From NCBI RefSeq assembly GCF_000220395.1, contig NW_004087390.1, positions 1 through 33,022 of the forward strand: a stretch of 33,022 nt of DNA, given 5' to 3'. Each line of letters opens with the position of its first letter. The first letter of the stretch is position 1. Under the pieces are notes generated by a model, which was given only the letters and a program-made list of their open reading frames with translations, ran no database searches and was not told where the DNA came from. Of the stretch, positions 1 through 12,814 are shown in pieces. The DNA comes from Ichthyophthirius multifiliis (lineage: Eukaryota; Ciliophora; Oligohymenophorea; Hymenostomatida). The translations under genes were made by a program, and so were the position numbers.

Positions 1-2600
1 AATAATATATAATAAAAATTAATTCGAATATATTTTTATTTTATTAAACATATAATAAAATATATCTTTTTTTTGAGAAATACTATTTTTTTTTTTTTAT
101 TTATTATTTTTTTAATTAAAAAATATAATTATTAATTTATATTTATTATTTAACATTTTATTATTATTTTTAAATAAATAATATAAAACATTGTATAATT
201 ATAAATAAAATATTATAAAAATATGTTGATATATAAATGATTTCTTTTTAACAATAAAAAAAAAATATTAAAATTATTATCTTGTATTTTTAAAATAATT
301 TAACATTAAAATTTAATTCTTTTTTAGTAGTAAAATTAAACATAAAATATAATCTGTAAAAGAATATTAAATTTGTTTTTTATAGAAAATTAAAAAATAA
401 TGACTATAAATAATATATATTTATATTTATATAATATTTATTTTAAAATTTATAAGAATAATTAATATAATTTCTTTTTTTATATTAATCTATTAAATAT
501 TTAATTAAAAATTATTTTATTACCATAAATAATTTTATTAAAAGAAAAAAAAATATTAATTTATAATATTTCATTAATATTTTTTGATATTTATAAAGTG
601 ATTGTAATAATAAAAAACTTTATATGAAATATAACTCATATATATAAAATTAATAATGGTTTTATAAAATAAATATAAATTAAATATATATTTTTCATGA
701 TAGTAATAAATAATATATATATATAAAAAATTATTATTATATTTAATATTAAAAAAAATATATATAATTTATTTATTTAAATTAAAAAAATATTTTTTTA
801 TATCAATTTATATAAATAAAATATATATACTTTTAAAGATTATTTTTTATAAAAAGATTATAAAAATAAATTAAATATTTTTAAAAATAATAATATAATC
901 AATATAAATCAATATTAATTTAAAATCTTAATATCTTTATATGATTATATATTTTTCATAATCTTAATAAGAATTATTAAATTATATAAATAAAAATTTT
1001 TATTTAAAAAATAAAAAATAAATTATAAATATTAAATATATATGTATATAATATATTTAATATAAAAAAAATTCTTAATTTAATTATAGAAAAAAATAAT
1101 ATTTAAATTTAAAATTATATAAATATATATTTAAAAAATAAAATATATATATATTTTTTTAATAAATATTATATATTAAATAAATAATTAAAAATATTAA
1201 ATAAAATAAAATAAATATCATATAATATTATTTTTATTTATTTAAATATTTTTCAAAATAATTTGATGTCTAAATATAAAAAAATAATATATATTAATAT
1301 TTAATATAAAAAATAAATAAAAAAAATGATTTTATATTTTATTAATAATATCTTAATAGTTTCTATTTGATATTAATAAATTTATAAAATAAAATTTATT
1401 AATTAAATATATTATAATATACAATAAATTTATGAATATTAAAATATAAAAAAATATAAATTTAGATATAAATATAATTAATATTTATTAAATATAATAG
1501 ACATAATATAAATAAATTGAAATATAATAATATGTTTTAAAGCTTTATTAAATTTATTAATAGTTTATATAATATTATTTAGTAATAATAATAATAAATT
1601 AAATAGATAAAAATATTTAATTAAAGATTATTTTTTTATTATATAGAATTATTTTAAGTTAATAATTTCAAAAAAAAAGAAGCTAATTATTTTATTTAAT
1701 AAAAATATATTTATTTATACTTTTTAAATTTAAAATAAATAATTAAAATTAAATTTTTTAGTATTTATAACATTTTATTATTACAAATGATTTTATTTAG
1801 ATTTATAAAAATAAATCAAAAATTAATAAGAATTTAAACATATAAAAATTGATTTCTTAAAAGAGTCAAATATATATTTGCAATAAAATAAAAAATATAA
1901 AATCTAATTAATATAAAATAGATTAAAAAATTATGTTTATTAATAACATAATTTATTAATCTTATTAAATATATAATTTTTTTTTATTTCTAAAAATAAT
2001 TATAAATATTATAGAAAATATAAAACTAAATTTAATTAATATAAGAAAATAAAAATGGTTTCATAAAATAAATTAAAAAATTAATATTTTATATATATTT
2101 TATAAAATTAACTAATAAATTTTATACTTATTTATAAAAATATGGCTATATACAAATATATATTAATTTAAAATATATTATATATTTATATATATATATA
2201 AATAAAATCTTTAAATACATAATTCATTTTTTATTTTTTATATAATATATATAAATAATTGATTCTTAGATTAAAATATACACAAATATAGATGTTTACT
2301 CTTATTTTTATATAAAAACTTATTTAATCTAAAGAAAAATAAAATAATATTAACTATTAAAATTAAAATATATTAATAAAATAATTATAGTTTTTAAAGA
2401 AAATAAAATATTTTTTTGATATCTTTTTCTATTAAATAAAATGTAAAAATAAATTTAAAAATTATTTATATAAAAATTAAATTAATTTCATTTTTAAAAA
2501 AATATTATTAAACCATTTAAAGATAAATACTTATATATATTTAAATCAAACAAATATATATATATTTAAACTATTTTTAAAATTATAATTAATTTATATT
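1..2600. other. A/T-rich intergenic spacer, no gene seen
   Basis: Almost pure A/T with short poly-A, poly-T and TATATA tracts. I found no stretch with coding texture, meaning no run of G/C-containing codons like those in the family genes, on either strand. Long TGA-free frames occur by chance here because TGA is the only stop and G is rare, so they are not evidence for genes. The left edge shows no telomere repeat. Confidence 0.6.
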
Positions 2601-2639
2601 TATTTAATATATAAATATAATAAAAAACAAATAATCTGA

Positions 2640-3177
2640 AAATTTTTAAATTAAAAAAATATTTAATTATTAGTGAATTAATTTTAATAATTAAGAAGTT
2701 AATGTGAATCAAAGTTTAAATATTTAAAATAAATAAGTATTCAATCTAATTAAGAAAAAATACAATAATCTAAAATTTTAAATAAAATATATTAATTTAC
2801 TTTAAATATTATACTTTTAATTTAAAATTAATTTTCATAAATATTATTATTTTAATAACATATATATATTTACTAAATTAATAAATTTTCGCATTTTACA
2901 GTATTATTATAAATTAAAAAACAATAATAATTTATTTTTTAGTAAATTATTTTTAACTTTCAATAATCTAAGTTATACCATTATAATATCTGTTTATTTA
3001 AAAAAATAAATATTTAAAATTTTAAAATCAATAAATGTTATAAAAAAACAAATTAATAAAAAAATTAAATAAGGGATATAAAAATAATGAAATTTATATA
3101 TACTAAACTAAATAAATTTAATTTATTTAATTATAAATATATAAAAATAAATTTTCATTTTCTTATTTTCAAAATTA
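2640..3177 (-). repeat. Conserved 3' flank of leishmanolysin unit A
   Basis: This non-coding stretch just downstream of gene A resembles the sequence after relic P2 (10110-10751), relic P3 (14215-14775), gene C (20470-21095) and, more weakly, gene D (26430-26955). Shared landmarks on the + strand are an AATAATCTAAG-like block near 2961, a run like GTTTATTTAAAAAAATAA, and the segment next to the stop (3090-3177), which is very close to 10650-10750. The sharing shows that the duplicated unit extends at least 0.5 kb past the stop. It probably includes the 3' UTR and the polyadenylation region. Confidence 0.6.
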
Positions 3178-6100
3178 TCACAATAATAATCCAAATATAA
3201 CATACCAAATAACAAAAGTAATGACTTTTTAATAACTATCATACTATTAATTATCGCTTTAAACCAATTGTAATAATCTAGAAGACGGTAATTTTTCGCA
3301 TTATTTTAGTGTCTCATTATATTTATGTCCAGAAAGACATTGAGTGCATTTAAATTCTGTACACATTATACAACTTCTATATCTTTAAAAACAAGTAACA
3401 CATTTTTTAGTTGTATAATCTAAAATTAAGCCTTAATTACAATTTATGCAATCTCCAGATTATGTACATTATTAACATCCTGTTGCACATAATTTTCCTG
3501 TATTTCCACTATTTAAAACTTCATCTGAGATATATAAGCATTCTATTTTTTAATGATCAAATTAATATCCATCATTACATTTAATGCAACTACTTTCAGT
3601 ACATTTTTCACAATAACTGAATTTAAGAATGCAACTAGTACATTATTAAGTTAAATTACTTACATAATATCCATCTTAACATTTATAACATTCTCCTTAT
3701 TAAGAACATTATTCACATCCGTAAGGGCATTCTACTTAAGTAGATTATTAAATGGCTTATTCACAATTCGTTTAAATTGAATCCAATTAGTATCCATGGT
3801 TACATTTTTTACATGAGAAATCATTACAAGTTAAACAATTTGCATACTTAGAAGAACATTAAAAGCACTATTTAGTTCTATATTCAGCATAATAACCATC
3901 TATGCATTTTGAGCATCCTCTTTCATCACAATATATACAATTTTCACTACATTTTTCGCATTTTTTACTATTATCAGAATAAAAAGTACCTTATTGGCAT
4001 ATATCTACACAACTACCGTCATAATTCTTTAATTTAATTCCTTCACAAACTAAACACTCTGTTGCATCATTAGGATTACATTATATGCAATTTTACTTAC
4101 ATAAAGTACATTTTTTATCCGTATCTAATCTATATCCTTTAACAGTATCACATGAAATACATGTATTATAATCAATTTATTAAAGACAACCAACAGAGAG
4201 TTCTTAGCATTCTTAAGTCTTTTATTACTCGATAAATCCTAATGGACATTTACTTAAACACGACTTATCAGCTTAATAAAAGAAAAAGCCTTTTTTGCAA
4301 GTATAACACAAAAGAGAATTTTTTTTCTCACAAGTTTCGCAATTTCCTTTACAAATTCTGGACATCTCAGACTCGCATTTACCAGAAGCCTAATTAAATG
4401 AATATCCATATTTTTAATTACATTATTCCACACACTAATTTTCTTACAGTAATGTCAAAAACAAACACTTAGTACACTCATTAGCTGATGGTCCTGTACA
4501 TCTAGAACAACTACTATCACAGGGTAGGCATTTTCCTTATCTTCCAAACAGGCCTTAAGGGCAATCTGATTTGCAAGTATTATCTGGGTTCAAAAATAGA
4601 CCTGAAGGACATTATGAATTTTTAATACAAGTTTGATTATGGACTGCACCGGAGCATTTTATAGAACAATCAATTCCTCCATATCCGGCTTAACAGATAC
4701 ATTAACCTCTTACACAGACTCCTTATTGAGAACAGAAATTCGGACAAATAGGAGTAAAATTACAGAATCTAATATAATCTTAAGGACATGTGACTTAACC
4801 TTTAGCTTTTTTACCACTTTAATCAATATCTTTTTTTTGTCCTTAATCTTCTATTCCACATATAAGTTCATGTTAAATCTCGGGGAAAATAATAGTTATT
4901 TAAGATGCATCGGAAGAACATTTGAATTAATGGCATCTTAAGTTACTTTCGCTATAAATTATAGATGAAGATTTTGAAACTGAAGATTAGAAGCATTTAC
5001 TATTGGTTGAATAATTAGATAATTATTTTAATTCTTGATTTTTTTTATTTTTATCATTTATAATATAAGGATTTGAACATATTTAATCGAAATTTGGATA
5101 AATTATAGGACATCCGTCTGAATATTAATCAATAAAAGCAATACCGAATCCATCATATTCAAATGAACATTAATAATCATTAATGTTTTAAGCAAATTCA
5201 GGATATTAGGTTTAACTTTAACAAGCGTTTTCTAAAAAATCACAACCTTTTCCTTTTCCCCAATATATCTAATCAGCCATATTTTCATTTACATCAGGGT
5301 AAAAACCTGTATCTTTCAATGCAGCAATTGTAAAAATAGAAAAAGCAATATTAACAGTTATACCACCAGCAGTCATAATTTCATTAAAAATAACAGTTCT
5401 TTCCCAATGAGCACCAACTGATCCTACTCCACCCTATTAAAATAAAAAACATATAAATATATAGATATAAAAATATATAAATATATAAAAATATAAACAT
5501 ATTTATATAATTATTTATTTTTATATATATATATTTATTTATATATTTATATATATATTTATTTAAATAATAATTATATTTATATTTAATTACTTAATTT
5601 TCAAGTTACATGCCTTGAGCAGTTGGACAATTATAATATTTTTTAGTAACTTTTACTACATTTTTTGATGTTAATAGTGTCGTTTTTAATCCTCTGTAAT
5701 TTAATTTTATTTATAATTTATTAATATAATCAGTATTATAAGGTTCATTAGTTTCAGGATCTATCCAATAGTACATAAGGTTTGCTGAGAAGCCTATTAC
5801 ATGTAAAATTTCATGAATAGTTATTTCCAAATAATTTTCGAAAGATTTATGATCTTTTCCTAATTTATCCATATATCTTAAGTTAAAATTTACTCTTCCA
5901 AAAGTAGGTCTTTCGATTTCTTGATCAGCCAATGCGCAATAAATAGCATCAGCATTCGTTCCATCATTCTCTTTATTATAAATAACGTACAAGTGTAAAT
6001 CGGAATTAGGTATTCCTATTGTTTAGTCATTTTAAGGAATTGTAATTTCTTAACATTTTTTTGGCCAATTTGTAGTAAAAATATTATTTCCTTTTATTGG

Positions 6101-6415
6101 GTATACTTTTAAAAGTCTCTAGAAAAAATTCTTGGATGTTTCCATAATACTTACTAATTAGTTTTTTTATTATTGAGTTATTCCTAAATTTACTTAATCT
6201 ATCATAGAATAATCTATAGTTATTCTAATAGGCTTTGCCTCGCTACCTATATTAAGAATTCGTTAGTCCTTATTTTTTTTTTTCATTTATTCGTAATGAT
6301 CCTACATTTTTTAATAGTGATTTTATACTTTTTAACTCTCATGACCGCATTGACGGTTAGAATTTGTAAATATACCTAAAATTAAAATACTAATATAAAT
6401 TAGTTTTTTAAACAT
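3178..6415 (-). CDS. Leishmanolysin-like M8 zinc metalloprotease, paralog A
   Basis: A predicted secreted or surface zinc endopeptidase of family M8, 1025 aa by code 6. Exon 1 is 6415-5594 (274 codons), the intron is 5593-5434, and exon 2 is 5433-3178 (752 codons, TGA stop). Residues 1-20 form a hydrophobic signal (MFKKLIYISILILGIF). Next comes QCGHESQ with Cys23, which fits the M8 cysteine-switch pro-motif. The zinc site is HEILH at 201-205 followed by GF, with the third ligand His283 in GAHWER and a Met-turn in NEIMT. A conserved GFYP and WGKGKGC block follows, as in M8 enzymes. From about 498 there is an EGF-like module, then furin-like CxxC repeats to about 990 and a hydrophobic end (VIWYVIFGLLL) suggesting a GPI signal or membrane anchor. 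Many in-frame TAA and TAG codons stand where paralogs have Gln codons. The substrate is unknown. A is closest to paralog C. Confidence 0.93.
5434..5593 (-). other. Intron of paralog A (160 bp)
   Basis: A GT..AG intron in sense orientation, phase 0, between codons ending LENQ and codons starting GGVGS. It sits at exactly the same place as the introns of B, C and D, just before the third zinc histidine. It is nearly pure A/T. It contains no TGA in any sense frame, but its length is not a multiple of three, so retention would shift the frame. Confidence 0.85.
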
Positions 6416-6540
6416 ATTTTTTAAATTTTTTTTATTTTGTTTAATTTTTTATTTTTTGTTATAGAATATTTATATTTATTCATTTTTATTTATATTTAAA
6501 ATTTTTGTTATGTTAATTTTTTTTCATTTTTTTAATTAAT

Positions 6541-6593
6541 ATATGTTGGATTAATATTGAAGATTTTCATTTTTTTAAAAATTACGTAGATTT
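6541..6593 (-). promoter_or_regulatory. Conserved 5' element upstream of A
   Basis: About 130 bp upstream of the ATG, in sense orientation, a block reads like ATCTTCAATATTAATCCAAC. The same core is at about 24472-24520 (C), 16253-16292 (B) and about 30171-30185 (D). These islands stand out in otherwise diverged flanks, so a promoter or 5' UTR role is plausible. That role is inferred from conservation only. Confidence 0.4.
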
Positions 6594-7828
6594 ATATTTT
6601 ATTTTTTTATATTTATAGATAAATAATTATGGTATTTATAATTATAAAACATTAATTTAATAAATGTTTATTTATATTATGATTTTGATTTATTCTAAAT
6701 TTATTTATATTATATAAATTATTAATAAAATTACAAATATTAAATTAAGATATTTTTTTTTTAAATACTATTCTAATAAATATTAATATATACTAATTAA
6801 TATATATTATACAAATAATTTTATATATGCTTAATATAAATTTAGTTATTACTTAAAAAAAATATCTTTTTAAAAATAAAAAATAAAAAAATAAAAAATC
6901 TAATTTTAAATTTATTTTTATATTATTTATCTATTGAATTTTAAGTCTTTTATATGAATTGATTTCTTTTATCTTTTTATTAAATATTTTTATATTTTTA
7001 AATTACTAATAATTTATTTATTTTTATATTTCAATCATATTTTATTTTTATTTAAATTTCTAAAATTTTTTTTTTTAATATAAATTAATAAAATAAAAAT
7101 TATATTTAATTTTATAATCAAATAAATATTTTTTAATATTCAATATTAAAAATCTTTTAATAAAATATAGAGTGAGCTGTATATAATATTATAAAGTCTT
7201 TTATTTAATATTGTTATAGAAATTTTTTTTTCTAATCTTAATTTTTAATTTATTTTTTTTATTTTTATTTTATTAACTTACCATTTTTCAAAAATTATAT
7301 TTAATTAATAAAAGTTATAGATTTTATATATTTATATTTTTTTAATTAAATAAAAAAAAATATCCTTTTAAAATGAATTGTTTAAAGATTTTTTTTTTTA
7401 AAAAAAACAAAAAAATTATAAAAATATAAAAAATAAAATGTAAAAGAATATATGAATTTAAATATTAATATAATATATATGTCTTATAAATTTAGATTAG
7501 TATTATGTATATATTAATTTTAGAATTTTTATATATATATAAAATATCAATAGTTTTTAATTTTCAATAAAAATAATATATATATTATTTATATTTATTT
7601 TAAAAGATGAAAAAAAAGATTTTTTGTTTATGTATAAAATATATATAGAATTTTATTAATTTATAAATATAATAATTAAAGCAATATTACGATAAAAAAA
7701 AATATAATTTTATTATGTAAATTTTTAATTAATAATAAAATAATAAATAAAAAAAAAACATTATAAAAAAATAAATATAAATATATTAATAAATATATAT
7801 ATATATATATATATATAAATATATATAT

Positions 7829-7868
<40 letters not shown>

Positions 7869-8470
7869 AATATATATCAATATTAATTTTATTTTATACC
7901 ATTTTTATATACATAATATATATAACTTTTTTTAAATTTAAATAATTAAGTTTTTAATATTCTGTACAAATTTTCATTTAAGAATTTTAATATATCATTC
8001 ATATAACAATATTAAAAAATAATCTTTTTATATAAACTTTATAAAAATTATTGTAAATTTAAATTGTAAAGATAATAATTCTTAAAAAGTTTTCATAATA
8101 TAATTTTTTTTTTTCTTAAATAAAATTATTAATAATCGTAAATAAAATCAATAATAATAAATAGTTTAATTATATAATATGAAAAATCACTAAATTAATT
8201 TTAATATTATTATATTTTTTGTTTCAAAGTATAAAATAAAAATTTCAAAATAAATTTCAAAATTCTAAATGTATAAAGTTATTAATTATTTATAATTGGT
8301 TAATAAATTAAATAATTTATTATATATAGAAGAAAATAAATACAGTTTTTTAATGAATAAAAATATTTACTTGAAACAAAGTTTTTAATTAACATCATAA
8401 TTTTTAAAAATTCAAGTTTATAATTTTAAATTGCAAATATATTTAAAAAAATAAAATATGTAAAACAATT
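6594..8470. other. A/T-rich spacer with (AT)n microsatellite
   Basis: No supported gene. It contains poly-T and poly-A runs and a long interrupted (AT)n tract at about 7795-7870. I saw no homology to the M8 family until the relic starting near 8471. Confidence 0.55.
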
Positions 8471-8866
8471 AAAATATGTGACTTAACCTTTAGTTTTTTT
8501 TCCGATTAATAATTAGATATGCTTTGAATTCTTTTTTTTTATTTTTTTTTATCCATTATACTATTAGGATACAAACATAATTAATTTTAAGTAGGTTTTA
8601 AAATATTATATAGATTTAAATATTATTCGATTTTGGCGAAATCAATATCAGTCGTATTCAAATGAGAATTAAAATAAATAGATTTATTAAAAATTCAGGA
8701 AAATAAATGTAATTTAATAAAGCATTTTCTAAAAAATAGTACATATTCCAGAAATATATCATATATATATATTGAGATTTACTTCAGAGAAAAGCATATT
8801 TCTTACAAGCATAAATTGAAATTAAAATAAGAACAATACAACAGTTATTATAGATCTATTCGCAAT
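8471..8866 (-). pseudogene. Leishmanolysin relic P1 (exon 2, N-terminal part)
   Basis: On the + strand this aligns with paralog A in two blocks. Positions 8471-8500 match A around 4788-4813 (GTGACTTAACCTTTAG is shared). Positions from about 8503 to 8866 match A from about 5010 to 5400, the region between the Met-turn and the cysteine-rich start. About 190 bp is missing between the blocks. Many substitutions remove cysteines and glycines, and there is no intact reading frame, signal peptide, HExxH or C-terminal repeat. It is a decayed fragment of a family copy, unlikely to encode a working enzyme. Confidence 0.75.
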
Positions 8867-8932
8867 TTAATATAAAATAATAGATAATAAACAAAAAGAA
8901 AAATATAAATCCAATATAGACAAAAAAAATTA

Positions 8933-8951
8933 TATATATATATATATATAT

Positions 8952-8992
<41 letters not shown>
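8933..8992. repeat. (AT)n microsatellite
   Basis: A nearly uninterrupted TA/AT dinucleotide run just beyond the 5' end of relic P1. No other feature is seen in it. Confidence 0.8.
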
Positions 8993-8995
<3 letters not shown>

Positions 8996-10109
8996 TAAAA
9001 AAAATTATATATATAAATAAATATTTTATTACATATTTTTTCTTTAATTAATATATATTTTTATTATATTTCATTTTTTTTTTAATTTACATTTATTTTT
9101 TTAATTTTTATTTTTTATTAGCTATTTTTAAAATTAGATATTTTTATTTTATTTTAATATTTTTTTATTTATTTTTTATTTTGGAATTTCGCAAAAAACA
9201 ATATTATTCTGAACTTATTTTTATAGAAAATATATTCTATAATATTTTTTCAAAATTGTAATATATATTTTATTTATTAAATCTGATAAATTTTTTTATA
9301 TTATTAATAATTGTTATAAATATATTTCTGAAATTTTTTTTTTTTTTAAAATATTATTATATAAATTTATTTTTTATAAACTTTTAAATATTTTTATTTA
9401 AAAAATACATAAAAAAACATTAATATATATTTAAAATTTACGTAATTATATATAATTTTTATTAATAACTGTTTATTTTTTTAAAATAAAAAAAGTCTAA
9501 ATATCATTTATATTTATTTTTTAATAAAAAAATAGTTTATCAAACATTAATATTATATCTATTTTTTCGAAATTCGATATACTCTAAAAAAAATATTATT
9601 AAAATATAAAGAAAAAATATTATAAATTTTATAAAATAAAAAACAATATCTTAAACTTAAAACTTAATAAGATTAAATTAATATTTTAGAAACTATAAAA
9701 TATTATTAATAATAAAAATAATTTTATATAATATAAAAATATTGGTATAATATAATATTTTTACAATTTTTAAAGTTTTTTATAATAATTTTAGACTCAA
9801 ATATAATTTTAATAAGATTAAGTAAAAAATCTATGTATAATATCAAATAAATAGCAATAAATATATAAAAAAATATTAAAAAGGAAAAAAGAAAAAACAT
9901 TATAAATATTTTTTTTTAATAAAAATAAAATAATATTATTAATATAAATTTTGAAGAATAATATATAAACTAAGTATTTACTTAATATTTAATATTAATA
10001 TAAAATTATGTATAATATCAAAAATTTTTAAATTTTAAAAGAAAAGGAATTTTTTCAAAAAAAAATAAATTAAGTATAAATTTATTTAAATATATAAATA
10101 CATAAAAAA
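8993..10109. other. A/T-rich spacer, nothing recognised
   Basis: A mixture of A/T words and homopolymer tracts. I see no coding texture, no RNA gene and no family homology that I can support. Confidence 0.5.
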
Positions 10110-10751
10110 GCATGTGAAATAAAAATCTGTAAATTGAAAATTTAAAAAATTATTTATATATAATAAATTTAATGTTATAATTAAAAAGTTAATAGAAATA
10201 AAAGTTTAAATGATTCAATAAATAAATAGTAATTCAAAAATTAATTTAAAAAAAATATATTAGTCTTAATTTCTTATTTACTTTAAATATTAGACTATTT
10301 ATTTAAAAAATTTAATTTTAAAAAATCATATTATATTAATATTAATTTTATATATTCATTATATAAAATAAATAATTTCTCATTTTGATTTTTTATTAAA
10401 ATAAATAATTAAAATGATTGAAATTTTATTTTATTATCTTAAATTAAATATAATAATTTATTTTTTAGTAAATATTTTTCAACATACCTTAGAATTAGTA
10501 AATAAAAATAATAATCTAAATTATACGATTAATAAATTTGTTTATTTAAAAAAAAAAAAAAATATAAAATTTTAAAATTAATAAATATTATAAAAAAACA
10601 TATAAATAATAAAATATAATAAGAAATAAAAAATCTATGTAATTTATAAAAACTAAACTAAATAAATTTATTCTACTTTATTTATTTAATTATAAATATA
10701 TAAAAATAAACTTTCATTTTCTTAATTTCAAAATAATCATAATAATAATAT
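10110..10751 (-). repeat. Conserved 3' flank of relic P2
   Basis: This is homologous to the 3' flank of gene A. The part at 10650-10750 is the strongest match (both contain TTTCATTTTCTTA next to TTTCAAAAT). It continues through an AATAATAATCTAAATTATAC block near 10509. It follows the relic directly, which shows that the relic is a whole duplicated unit with its body deleted, not a separate insertion of a 5' fragment. Confidence 0.6.
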
Positions 10752-10952
10752 TCATTATTCTTGATATTCTAGTTATTCTTGTTATTATTGTTATTCTTGT
10801 TATTCTTGTTTTTATTTTTCAATTTTTTCGAAATGTGCCTTCAGTTTCTAATAGTGATTTTATATTTTTTAACGTTAATGGCCACATTGAATGCTAGAAT
10901 AAGTAAATATACATAAAATTAAAATAATAATTTAAATTAGTTATTTAAACAT
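10752..10952 (-). pseudogene. Leishmanolysin relic P2: signal peptide fused to Gln/Glu repeat
   Basis: The ATG is at 10952 and the frame stays open for 66 codons to a TGA at 10754-10752. Residues 1-46 match the N-terminus of A and C: a hydrophobic signal (MFKQLIQIIILILCIFTYSS), then IQCGHQ with Cys23, then NHYQKLKAHFEKIEK. The rest is low complexity, made of CAA, GAA and TAA codons (Gln and Glu) in a roughly 9-bp repeat. The TGA is followed at once by sequence like the family's 3' end and flank. About 3 kb of body, including the whole catalytic domain, is therefore deleted. It could still be expressed as a short secreted Gln/Glu-rich peptide, but it cannot be a protease. Confidence 0.75.
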
Positions 10953-11850
10953 TAATTTTTTAATTTTATTTATAATTTTTTATATATTAAATTATTTATA
11001 ATTATATATATTTATTTTTATTTAAAATGAAGTTTAATTTTATTTTTTTTATATTTTGTAATTACACATATTAGTATTAATTTGTAATATTAATAATTTT
11101 TTAAAAAAATATATATTTATTTATTAATATATATATTATTTAATCAAAATATTAAATAGTAAATTATAGAGATAATTTATAAAATATATAATTAATATAT
11201 AATTAATATATAATCTTAAAGCTATTAATATATATTTATATAATTTTTTTTAACATTAATAATTTATAATATAAAAAAAATTAAATTTATCATATTATTT
11301 ATTAATAAAACATTCTTTAAATTAATATTAACACATTTTTATAATAAAAATCAATTTATATATTTATATATATATAAATATTGTTTTTATTTATTAATTA
11401 TTTAAAAATTATATATTTATAAATAAAATAATATCTTTTAAAAATAATATCTTTTAAAAAAAATTATAAAAAATGATATTTTATTAATATTAATATTATT
11501 TTTTATTTATTTATATTTTTTTTGTTTATATTTTGTAATTTTTTAAAATAATTAATTAATATATATTTTTATAATTTATTATTTTTTATCTTTATATATA
11601 ATTTTAAAAAATTAATTTTTTTTTTAATTATTATTAAAAATTAAAAAATATATAAAATCTATATGCATTACTAATACATATATTTTTTTAATATATCAAA
11701 ATAATTATTTTTTTATAAAAAATAGAATGAGTAATATATTATATTATATAGTTATGAATTTAATATGACAAAAAAATAAAAAAAAAATATTGTTATTTTA
11801 AAATTTAAATAATTTATATTATTAATAATATATATATAATTATATATATA
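10953..11850. other. 5' flank of P2 and A/T spacer
   Basis: The part nearest the relic weakly retains the family's upstream element (near 11068-11106). Beyond that it is A/T-rich spacer with no gene that I can support. Confidence 0.4.
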
Positions 11851-12790
11851 TTTATATATATAAATTTCATAAATTTATTAAAAATAAAAAACCTATAAAA
11901 ATAGAATCTTAAGAATTTTTATTATTTTTTCATAATTTAATATTAAATATATAATATAAAATAATAATTTATATTATAATTATATATATTTAATTATATA
12001 TGATAATAAAAAATATTAAAAATTAGTAAATAATTATTTAATTATATATATTATATTTATATTAAAAAAATTTGTATATGTAATAATATATAAAAATATG
12101 AATAATTTTTATTAATATTATACTATAGAAAATAAAAATATACAATTTTATTACAAAAATATATAATATCAATAATACAAAATATATATATAACAAAAAA
12201 TATAAAAAAAAAATTAAATATATAAAAATAAATATTAATATTATTTGATATTTAAATATTATAATAAAATATAATGTTTAAAATATATATATATATATAT
12301 TTTTTTTTTATATATATATTTATATATATAAATTTCATAATTTTATTAAAAAAAAAAAACCTATAAAAATAGTATCTTAAGAATTTTTATTATTTTTTCA
12401 TAATTTAATATTAAATATATAATATAAAATAATAATATAAATTATAATTATATATATATAATTATATATTATAAAAAAAAATATTAAAAAATTAGTTAAA
12501 TAATTATTTAATTATATATATTATATTTAAATTAAAAAATTTATATATGTAATAATATATAAAAAAATGAATAATTTTTATTAACATTATACTATAGAAA
12601 ATAAAATATACAATTTTATTATAAAAATATATAATATCAATAATACAAAATATATATATAACAAAAAATATAAAAATAAAATTAAATATATAAAATAAAA
12701 TATTAATATTATTTGATATTTAAATATTATAATAAAATATAATGTTTAAAATATATATATATATATATTTTTTTTTTTATATATATTTAT
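11851..12790. repeat. 468-bp tandem duplication, two copies
   Basis: Two head-to-tail copies start at TTTATATATATAAATTTCAT (11851 and 12319). They match nearly base for base, with small indels in the A, T and AT runs. Landmarks present in both are AAAACCTATAAAAATAG, TTAAGAATTTTTATTATTT, and AATATAATGTTTAAAATATA followed by a poly-T run. The copies show no coding texture. The high similarity in such fast-changing sequence implies a recent duplication. Confidence 0.85.
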
Positions 12791-12814
12791 ATATATATAT
12801 ATATATATAACTCT

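Noticed and set aside
4633..4941. + strand ORF of 102 codons
   Set aside because: It is antisense to exon 2 of paralog A, whose minus-strand frame is continuous and homologous to three paralogs. It is a shadow frame.
5711..5992. Short minus-strand ORF with HEILH (93 aa), and its equivalent at 23656-23943
   Set aside because: These are slices of exon 1 of A and C bounded by TAA codons that encode Gln here. They are not separate genes.
7795..7870. Long AT tract as a possible origin or matrix-attachment site
   Set aside because: Similar tracts occur at 8933, 13936, 19930 and 29178, and no specific motif distinguishes this one.
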